From an uncultured Collinsella sp. (lineage in GTDB: Bacteria > Actinomycetota > Coriobacteriia > Coriobacteriales > Coriobacteriaceae): DNA of 13,296 nt. Position 1 is the first letter of the stretch, and every line of letters begins with the position of its first letter. The stretch is taken from the NCBI GenBank assembly GCA_902493915.1, contig CABUQY010000046.1:1-13296 (forward strand), written 5' to 3'. The position numbers were made by a program, and so were the translations under genes. The notes beneath the pieces were generated by a model that was not told the origin of the DNA, made no database searches, and saw nothing but the letters and a program-made list of their open reading frames with translations. Positions 1 to 5,346 of this stretch are shown here, in pieces.

Positions 1-60
1 CGCGCCCGTGACGCCCAGGCCCACGTTCTCAAGGTCGCGCTTTGGCAGCTGTTTTGCCAT
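1..60 (-). CDS. Start of a phosphate ABC transporter permease, probably PstC (partial)
   Basis: Only the first 20 codons are present (MAKQLPKRDLENVGLGVTGA); the gene runs off the left edge. It begins 25 bases after the pstS stop codon on the same strand, with a GGAAAGG ribosome binding site just upstream of the ATG. The usual order is pstS-pstC-pstA-pstB, so the inner-membrane permease PstC is the natural expectation. The short N-terminal tail seen here is cytoplasmic in character and has no diagnostic residues. The identity therefore rests on position alone; another pst gene is possible. Confidence 0.6.
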   Translation of the reverse strand, partial: MAKQLPKRDLENVGLGVTGA

Positions 61-85
61 TGCAAACCTTTCCGGGGGCGATTAC

Positions 86-1024
86 TTATTTAGCTGAGAC
101 CTTGCCGCTGGCGTCCTTGGCGACCTTCATGGCAGAGACGGGGATAAAGCCCTGTTCCTCGACGAGCTTGCCCTGGACATCGTCGGAAAGCATGAACTCC
201 AAGAAGGCCTTGGTGGCCTCGTCGGCGTCCTTAGCGCAGTACATGTGCTCGGTCGCCCAGATCTTAAAGGAGTCGTCGGTGACGTTCTTGCTCTTGGGCT
301 CGACGCCCTCGACCTTGATGGCGTTGAACTTGGAGTCATCGAAGTGCGAGAAGTCCAGGTAGGAGATGGCGTTGTCAGTGCTGCCCATCTGAGTCTGGAC
401 ATCGCCGGACTTGTCGAGCTCGGCGTCGCCCTTAAAGTCGACTGCCTCGTCGCCAAAGACGGCAGCCTCGAAGGTGGCGCGGGTACCGGAACCGGCCTTG
501 CGGTTGAGAACGACGATGGTGGCGTCGTCGCCGCCGACCTCCTTCCAGTTGGTGATCTGGCCGGAGAAGATGCCCTTGAGCTGCTCGAGGGACAGGTCGT
601 CGACCTTCACGTTCTTAGAGACGACGGGACCCATGCCCACGACGGCGACCTCGTGGTCGACGAGGTTCTTGACCTGGTCGGCCTCGAGCTTGGTCTCGGC
701 GAAGACGTCGGAGTTACCGATGGTGACGGTGCCGGCGGCAACAGCGGTCAGACCTTTGCCCGAACCGTTGCCCGAGCCGGAGACGGAGACGTCGGGGTTG
801 GCATCCATGAACTTCTCGGCAGCGGCCTCGACGAGAGCCTGGAACGAGGAGGCACCGTCGTAGGTCACCTCGCCGGAGACGGACTCGGCAGCAGCGGCGC
901 TGCCCTTGTCGGCGGCGTCGGATGCGCCGGAGCCGCCACAACCAACGAGACCGAGGCCCACGATGCTGGCGAGGCCACCAGCGAGGCCGAGGAACTGACG
1001 ACGAGAATAAGCCTGATCGAGCAT
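86..1024 (-). CDS. pstS: PstS, phosphate-binding lipoprotein of the phosphate ABC transporter
   Basis: This 312-residue protein is anchored outside the cell, where it captures phosphate and passes it to the PstCA permease. The N-terminus has a twin-arginine-like motif (SRRQFLGLAGG, residues 7-17), a hydrophobic stretch and a lipobox LVGC, with Cys29 as the lipidated residue. Ser/Ala/Gly-rich linker residues follow to about 50. The binding domain then shows the family's hallmarks: a GSGNGSGKGL loop (83-92), IGNSD (102-106) and KAGSGTR (176-182), which matches the phosphate-binding SGSGTR loop. The ATG at 1024 is chosen because AAAGGAAG lies just upstream and the signal peptide begins there. 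An in-frame extension to 1114 is open but has no secretion signal logic and would add a charged leader. Operon with the permease downstream. Phosphate-dependent control is expected for the family. Confidence 0.93.
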   Translation of the reverse strand: MLDQAYSRRQFLGLAGGLASIVGLGLVGCGGSGASDAADKGSAAAAESVSGEVTYDGASSFQALVEAAAEKFMDANPDVSVSGSGNGSGKGLTAVAAGTVTIGNSDVFAETKLEADQVKNLVDHEVAVVGMGPVVSKNVKVDDLSLEQLKGIFSGQITNWKEVGGDDATIVVLNRKAGSGTRATFEAAVFGDEAVDFKGDAELDKSGDVQTQMGSTDNAISYLDFSHFDDSKFNAIKVEGVEPKSKNVTDDSFKIWATEHMYCAKDADEATKAFLEFMLSDDVQGKLVEEQGFIPVSAMKVAKDASGKVSAK

Positions 1025-1049
1025 GATCTTCCTTTCATACATGCGACTC

Positions 1050-1066
1050 GCGGGCACCCTGCCCGC
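1050..1066 (-). promoter_or_regulatory. Small hairpin in the pstS 5' leader
   Basis: A perfect 7-bp inverted repeat (GCGGGCA / TGCCCGC) with a 3-base loop sits 26-42 bases before the pstS start codon, just upstream of its ribosome binding site. It could shape the leader of the pst mRNA or stabilise it. No T-run follows on the minus strand, so it is not an intrinsic terminator. Its function is unknown. Confidence 0.35.
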
Positions 1067-1170
1067 TTTGCTGTTTGGAAAGATACGGCCTCGATCGGGC
1101 AGTGCCCGCGCCAACTGCGGTTTTTTACGGGCATCTGATAGACCCTTACCGCAAGCGCAGCACGGCCTTT

Positions 1171-1187
1171 ACAAACGAATAACAAAC
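1171..1187 (-). promoter_or_regulatory. Candidate PHO-box-like direct repeat upstream of pstS
   Basis: Read on the minus strand, GTTTGT occurs twice exactly 11 bases apart (1187-1182 and 1176-1171), about 150 bases before the pstS start. Actinobacterial PhoP sites are built of 11-bp direct repeat units, so the spacing is suggestive. The units do not match the Streptomyces GTTCACC consensus well and only two are seen. This is a weak candidate based on spacing and location. Confidence 0.25.
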
Positions 1188-1255
1188 CCGGCATTTAACG
1201 TGGCGCGCCTTTTACACCAGAGGAAGGTAGTCATTGGAGACAGTCTTGTTTGACT

Positions 1256-1459
1256 AGTCATTTAAGAACGTCCCCAACGACTACCCCAGCAACGCCGATG
1301 TTTTGGCAACGACAGCGAAAGCCCGCCAGAGAGAGCAAGGTGCCATGAAACAAGGTCGCATTGATCTTTTGATCATGCCACCGAAGTTGAAAGGCAGATT
1401 GCCGCTCTGGCGGGCTTGCAGCGTCGACTGGTTACGCGGTTTGGTAAAACCGCGTAACC
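1256..1459. repeat. Structured intergenic repeat A, copy 1
   Basis: This element recurs at 11354-11579 in the same orientation. Its left end is AGTCATTTAAGAACGTCCCC. The core folds as nested stems: an outer perfect 13-bp stem (1319-1331 with 1405-1417) encloses an inner hairpin (1354-1366 with 1371-1382, tetraloop 1367-1370). At the right end is a separate perfect 12-bp hairpin (GTTACGCGGTTT / AAACCGCGTAAC, loop GGTA, 1431-1458) that begins one base past the M20 peptidase stop codon. Compared with copy 2, three base pairs have changed on both sides. It lies between the M20 gene and pstS, both on the minus strand. No T-run follows the terminal hairpin, so it is not a classic terminator. It could be a structured RNA, a processed 3' UTR, or a non-autonomous hairpin element. 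Confidence 0.88.
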
Positions 1460-2896
1460 TTAAAGCTCTAATTCATTCAAACGGAGGATCGCAACAATAT
1501 AGATCTTGAGCGCCTGTTTAAGCTGTTCCTCGTTGGCGCACTCGTTGGGGCCGTGCATCTGGCCGCCCCATGCGGGCAGCTCCAGGCCGGTCTCCTCGGG
1601 GCCAAACGACACGGCGCGGGCAAAGTTGCGCGCATACGTTCCGCCGCCCATGGCAAAGGGCTCAGCATGCTTGCCCGTAAACTCGTTATAGGTATCAATA
1701 AGCGCCTTCACGGCCGGATCGTCGGCAGACACCGAGAACGGCACCTTAGCGCGACCCAGCTGGCACGTCACGCCAAAACGGCCCACGAGCGGGTCGAGCT
1801 GCTCGCGGATGGTATCGGCACTGGTGCTATCGGGGAAGCGCACGTCGATGACCTGCTCAATATGGCCATCCGCCACGCGGATGACGCCAGCGTTGCAGGT
1901 AAGCGGGCCAAACGCCGGACTCGTCGCATCGATACCCAGGCCGCGACCATAGGCATCCGCATGCACAAAGGCCAGGAACTTGACGAACTCGTGCTCGGCA
2001 GGCGTCAGCAGGCGCTCATCGCGTGCACCAAACGCGTCCTCGGCCTCGCGCAGATACGCCACGATCAGGCCGACGGCGTTGATGGTGCCCTCAGGCATCG
2101 AAGCGTGGCCGCCAATACCGTGGGCGAAAATCTGCACATGCCCGTTATCAAGCGCCGTGATCTCCAGGCGGTCGACGTTCTCAACGGGCGCCGGCAGCTC
2201 ATCGGCGGCAATCGCAAGCTCGCAGATGGACTGCGACGGAATGGCATTGCTCGCCTCGGAGCCGCTCCACGACACGATACGCCCGCCGTCGATCTTGGGG
2301 CTCACGAACGTCGCCCCAAACTGGCCCTTCTCGGCATTGCAGACCGGGAACTCGGCATCAGGCGTAAACAGAAAGTCAGGGTTGGGGTAGTTCTCCAGAT
2401 AATGGTGAACGTCGGACATGCCCACTTCCTCATCGCAGCCCAGCAGCGCGCGGAAGGTGTAGCGCGGCACAATGCCGTGCTTGAGCAGGTACGCGCCGGC
2501 ATAAAGCGACAGCACTGCCGGGCCCTTGTCGTCGATCACGCCGCGACCGAGCAACCAGCCCTCGCGACGCTCCATCGCGAACGGGTCGGTGTTCCAGCCA
2601 GGGCCGGCGGGAACCACGTCCACGTGGCAGATAGTCGCGAGCTGCTTGTCGCCGCGGCCCGGGATATCGGCGATTCCCGCATAGCCCTCGTCGTCGCTCG
2701 TCTGATAGCCGAGCTTCTGCGCGATGCCGAGCGCGCAATCGAGCGCGTCACGGACCGGGCGGCCAAACGGCGCGCCGGGCTCCGCATCGGCAGCAACGGC
2801 CACAGACGGATAGCTCACCAGCTGCTCGATATCAGCGACGACATCCTCCCAGACCTCGTCGACATACTCAGCGACGCTCTGCTCCACCTGATTCAT
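1460..2896 (-). CDS. M20 family dipeptidase (PepV/Sapep type)
   Basis: This 478-residue cytoplasmic zinc peptidase is expected to hydrolyse dipeptides or short peptides, releasing amino acids. All metal and catalytic positions of the family are visible: HVDVVPAG (His91, with Asp93), GRGVIDDKGP (bridging Asp122), CDEEVG (catalytic Glu156 and metal ligand Glu157), TPDAEFP (Asp180), GGHASMPE (His264 in the lid domain), MGGGTYAR (416-423) and QMHGPNE (His448). The length fits PepV-like enzymes (about 470). The ATG at 2896 follows a strong GGAGG ribosome binding site 7 bases away. It lies 55 bases after the HAD gene on the same strand, so the two are probably cotranscribed. The stop codon abuts the terminal hairpin of repeat A1. 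The exact substrate cannot be told from sequence. Confidence 0.92.
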   Translation of the reverse strand: MNQVEQSVAEYVDEVWEDVVADIEQLVSYPSVAVAADAEPGAPFGRPVRDALDCALGIAQKLGYQTSDDEGYAGIADIPGRGDKQLATICHVDVVPAGPGWNTDPFAMERREGWLLGRGVIDDKGPAVLSLYAGAYLLKHGIVPRYTFRALLGCDEEVGMSDVHHYLENYPNPDFLFTPDAEFPVCNAEKGQFGATFVSPKIDGGRIVSWSGSEASNAIPSQSICELAIAADELPAPVENVDRLEITALDNGHVQIFAHGIGGHASMPEGTINAVGLIVAYLREAEDAFGARDERLLTPAEHEFVKFLAFVHADAYGRGLGIDATSPAFGPLTCNAGVIRVADGHIEQVIDVRFPDSTSADTIREQLDPLVGRFGVTCQLGRAKVPFSVSADDPAVKALIDTYNEFTGKHAEPFAMGGGTYARNFARAVSFGPEETGLELPAWGGQMHGPNECANEEQLKQALKIYIVAILRLNELEL

Positions 2897-2951
2897 GGAC
2901 TACCTCCTTACCAATGAGCGACGGGTACGCCCGCCCCTCACATTATGTCTA

Positions 2952-3614
2952 TTAGATAGCGAAAAGTTTAGCAAGCTCGGCCACCGAGTGCACCACCGCA
3001 TCGGCGCCCGCGGCCTCGTGCTCCCCCGGCGCTGCCGCGCCCGAATAGATGCCGATGCACGGCACGCCCATCGCGTGCGCGCCCTCCACATCGTTAAAGC
3101 GATCGCCGATCATCACGGCATCGTCGGCCGTCGCGCCGAGGGCCGCCAGGGCATCGCGAACCGAATCGGCCTTGGTCTCGCGTCCCTGCGGCGGATTCAT
3201 GCCAACCACCGCCTCAAACTGCGAAAGCCCCAGCTCGCCCACCATGTCAATGCACTTTGCCTCCATGCGTGACGTCGCCACGGCCAAGCGATGCCCCTGC
3301 GCGACAAGGCCATCGAGCAGCTCGGGGATTCCATCGAACACGGGATACTCTTCCGGTCCCAGCTCATCAAAAAAGGCACGGTACTCGTCGGCCACCACAA
3401 GCGACTCCTCGCGCGTAAAGCCGTAAAAGTCGTGGAAGCTCTTCCACAGGGGCGGCCCGATCATGCGGCGCAGATCACCCATCTGCGTCTCCGAAAACCC
3501 GCGCGCAGCCAGCGTCTTGCGCGTCGAGGTCATCACTGCCCGACCCGTATCGGCCACCGTGCCGTCAAAATCGAACAGCACAACCGGCCGCTCGCAAAGT
3601 TGCAATGCCGCCAT
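2952..3614 (-). CDS. HAD-superfamily phosphatase (phosphoglycolate phosphatase-like)
   Basis: This 220-residue hydrolase of the haloacid dehalogenase superfamily probably dephosphorylates a small metabolite in the cytoplasm. Motif I is DFDGTVADT (nucleophile Asp15, acid/base Asp17). A helical C1-type cap covers roughly residues 20-90. Motif II is ATSR (Ser115), motif III Lys148 (ETKADSV), and motif IV is MIGDRFNDVEGA (Asp171 and Asp175). The ATG at 3614 is preferred because AAGG lies 6 bases upstream. A GTG at 3647 would add 11 residues (MEIINWGRRVP) without a clear binding site. It is upstream of the M20 peptidase and transcribed divergently from degV. Substrate prediction within this superfamily is unreliable; phosphoglycolate or a sugar phosphate are the usual guesses. 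Confidence 0.87.
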   Translation of the reverse strand: MAALQLCERPVVLFDFDGTVADTGRAVMTSTRKTLAARGFSETQMGDLRRMIGPPLWKSFHDFYGFTREESLVVADEYRAFFDELGPEEYPVFDGIPELLDGLVAQGHRLAVATSRMEAKCIDMVGELGLSQFEAVVGMNPPQGRETKADSVRDALAALGATADDAVMIGDRFNDVEGAHAMGVPCIGIYSGAAAPGEHEAAGADAVVHSVAELAKLFAI

Positions 3615-3708
3615 CGGCACCCTTCTTCCCCAGTTGATGATTTCCACACCACCGCTTCAAACTGTTGACTATTCAACAATTGAACCTAGCAATGTAGAGC
3701 AACTCCAC

Positions 3709-3714
3709 TATACT
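3709..3714 (+). promoter_or_regulatory. Candidate -10 element for the DegV gene
   Basis: TATACT matches the consensus -10 box closely and lies 57 bases before the DegV start codon, in the divergent spacer with the HAD gene. No convincing -35 is found at 16-18 bases upstream; TTGAAC ends 23 bases away, which is too far. The surrounding stretch (3650-3715) is distinctly AT-rich against GC-rich coding flanks, which supports a promoter region. Confidence 0.4.
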
Positions 3715-3770
3715 TGTCGCACTTTGCTTTCAGAAGGCGGCGCTGCCGCGCCCCAACGAAAGGTGCAATT

Positions 3771-4631
3771 ATGTCTTTTGCCATCATAACCGACTCCACG
3801 TCGGACATCTCCCCCGCCCGTGCCCAAGAGCTCGGCATTTACGTGATTCCGCTGCATGTGATTATCGAGGGCGAGGACCTGCTCGACCAGGTGCAGATTA
3901 CCGCCGAGGAATACGTCGCCCGCATGGCCGGCTCCGAGCAGCTGCCGCACACCTCGCAGCCGAGCGCCGGCGAGTTCAAGGCGCTGTTTGACCGCGTACG
4001 CGCCGATGGCCACGACAGCGCGATCTTTATCTCGCTGTGCAGCGAGTGGTCCGCCTGCTATTCCAACGCATGCCTGGTCGCCGAGACCCACGAGCTCGAC
4101 GTGCGCTGCATCGATTCGCGCACCGGCTCGGGCGCCGAGGGCCTGCTGGTGGAGTACGCGCTTGCCATGCGCGAGGACGGCCGCAGCTTGGACGAGACCG
4201 AGGCGCAGATCCGCGCGACGCTGCCCGACGCCCACCTGCTGCTGATTCCCCGCACGCTCGAGAACCTGGTCAAAAACGGCCGCGCCCCCAAGCTCGCCGG
4301 CCAGCTGACGCAGATGCTCAACATTCGCCTGGCCGTTTCGCCGGAGTGGCAGTCGGGCGAGATCAAGGCCATCAAGAAGGGTCGCGGCGCCAAGCGCATC
4401 GTCGCCAACACCATGGCAGATTGCCTCGCGTTTTTGGACGAGCACCCGGGCTCAAGCGTGCGTGTGCTCACGACCGGCGCCGCCGAGGAGCAGGAGCTTG
4501 TCAACGAGGCACTCGCGGGCCAAGATTACGTAGACGCCGGCACCGGCCCCATCGGCTGCACCATCGCCACCCACGTAGGCGTCGACGCCATCGCCATCAG
4601 CTACTGCCCCCGCTACCAACCTGCCAATTAG
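3771..4631 (+). CDS. DegV family fatty-acid-binding protein
   Basis: DegV/FakB proteins bind a single fatty acid and, with the kinase FakA, present it for phosphorylation so that exogenous fatty acids can enter phospholipid synthesis. The 286-residue length is typical. Family motifs are in order: ITDSTSDIS (6-14), TSQPSAGEF (61-69, lipid head-group contact), SLCSEWSACYSNA (88-100, a variant of the usual SGTY stretch), DSRTGSGAEG (115-124), LENLVKNGR (163-171) and the C-terminal GPIGCTIATHVG (259-270). The ATG at 3771 has GAAAGG 8 bases upstream; the open frame extends to 3714 but that part lies in the promoter and leader. No FakA homologue is in the window. Two hairpin elements follow the stop codon. 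Confidence 0.9.
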   Translation: MSFAIITDSTSDISPARAQELGIYVIPLHVIIEGEDLLDQVQITAEEYVARMAGSEQLPHTSQPSAGEFKALFDRVRADGHDSAIFISLCSEWSACYSNACLVAETHELDVRCIDSRTGSGAEGLLVEYALAMREDGRSLDETEAQIRATLPDAHLLLIPRTLENLVKNGRAPKLAGQLTQMLNIRLAVSPEWQSGEIKAIKKGRGAKRIVANTMADCLAFLDEHPGSSVRVLTTGAAEEQELVNEALAGQDYVDAGTGPIGCTIATHVGVDAIAISYCPRYQPAN

Positions 4632-4644
4632 GGCTACCCATACC

Positions 4645-4716
4645 ACTTGCGGTGAAATAGGGACTGTTTTTGGCTTATCAGCCGCAAATCAATCCCTATT
4701 CCACCGCAACTTAGAA
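4645..4716. repeat. Hairpin repeat B, copy 1
   Basis: Arms of 19 bases (4645-4663 and 4693-4711) pair at 17 of 19 positions; the 29-base loop holds a small GGCT/AGCC hairpin. The same element is at 8343-8415, and the identity continues for a few bases past the stem (TTAGAA). It begins 13 bases after the degV stop. As originally arranged, degV and the LOG gene would have been convergent, and the hairpin lay between their ends. It could act as a transcription end or be a REP/MITE-like element. No transposase is nearby. Confidence 0.85.
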
Positions 4717-4726
4717 GCAGTTCATT

Positions 4727-4787
4727 TGGGACGGGGCTAAAAAGACTGGTATTAAACGTTTCAGACCAGTCTTTTAGCCCCGTCCCA
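4727..4787. repeat. Long hairpin element C between convergent gene ends
   Basis: Left arm 4727-4750 (TGGGACGGGGCTAAAAAG...) and right arm 4765-4787 are reverse complements over 23 bp, with one extra A bulged on the left. The loop is 14 bases and contains the palindrome AAACGTTT. On the plus strand ATTTTA follows the stem, so it may help to end degV transcription. With element B1, it fills most of the 167-base gap between degV and the LOG remnant. Only one copy is in the window, but the GGGACGGGG-type ends resemble dispersed hairpins linked to REP-associated transposases in other bacteria. That link is inference. Confidence 0.7.
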
Positions 4788-4798
4788 TTTTACCTACC

Positions 4799-4928
4799 CT
4801 ACATCAGCCCGCTCAGGGCGATGTCGACGGCTTCGTTGAGGTCGTCGGTGATGTGGACAAGGTCTGGATCGAGTGGGCTGATCATGCCGGCATCCATCAC
4901 CGGGCCGTTGAGCCAGTCGAACAGGCCC
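4799..4928 (-). pseudogene. 3'-end remnant of a LOG family gene (duplicate of 9147-9276)
   Basis: The 42 codons ending at TAG (4799-4801) encode GLFDWLNGPV...IALSGLM, identical in protein to the last 42 residues of the intact LOG gene at 9147. The DNA differs at 14 of 130 positions, all synonymous. Similarity stops sharply at 4928 upstream and at the stop codon downstream. An open frame runs on to 5038, but the added N-terminal residues are unrelated to LOG and come from the island's left end. This is a cut-off gene end left outside the island. The active-site motifs of LOG lie in the part not duplicated, so the fragment cannot be an enzyme. Confidence 0.9.
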
Positions 4929-5346
4929 CTCGCGGTACCCACTGGACAAAAAATGGCAAATATGAGTACCGCCACCAAATTAGTAGCAGCAAAATCTCGC
5001 CGGAATTGATCATTTCGATCAATTCCACGTCTTGCCAAGGCTCAAAATTCCGTGTTTAGTGGGTTAGATATATAGAATAATGTGGAATTGGTATTCTATT
5101 CTTACCAAATGTTATGAGACTACATTAACAACAGTACTCATATTTGACGTTATTTGACCACGGAGTCATTCGAGGACCCCTCCCCACGCCGCCAACACGC
5201 CCCATAGCCGCCAAAACACCTTTAACAATAGCCGCCGCACGTTTTGGCACCGGCTAATTGCCACTCACGGATCGGTACCCCACTATTACCGAACCAAAAT
5301 CGAAGTCGCGTATCTCATAAAGCTGAAATGACGTACCCTCATCCCA
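4929..5346. other. AT-rich noncoding left end of the island, with several inverted repeats
   Basis: No credible gene is seen in these 418 bases. They hold four inverted repeats. CAAATATGAGTAC (4957-4969) recurs inverted as GTACTCATATTTG (5134-5146). GGAATTGATC / GATCAATTCC (5002-5011 and 5017-5026) forms a perfect 10-bp hairpin with a 5-base loop. ATAGAATA / TATTCTAT is at 5072-5079 and 5092-5099. GCCAAAAC / GTTTTGGC is at 5210-5217 and 5241-5248, upstream of the helicase. The base composition shifts from AT-rich to GC-rich near 5165. The region must contain the promoter of the primase-helicase, but no clean -35/-10 pair stands out. It may also hold operators, an attachment site or a small RNA. 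Confidence 0.55.

Noticed and set aside
1025..1114. N-terminal extension of PstS
   Set aside because: The signal peptide and a good ribosome binding site begin at 1024; the extension is a charged leader that overlaps the leader hairpin.
1303..1509. Open frame inside repeat A1, with a similar frame in A2 (…DLLIMPPKLKGRLPLW…), as a small conserved protein
   Set aside because: Most differences between the copies change amino acids, while the stem changes keep base pairing; copy 1 would need a TTG start; no ribosome binding site is seen. Selection appears to act on structure, not on the protein.
4799..5038. 79-residue minus-strand gene
   Set aside because: The C-terminal half is the LOG fragment and the rest is translated island noncoding DNA; there is no LOG start region or active site.
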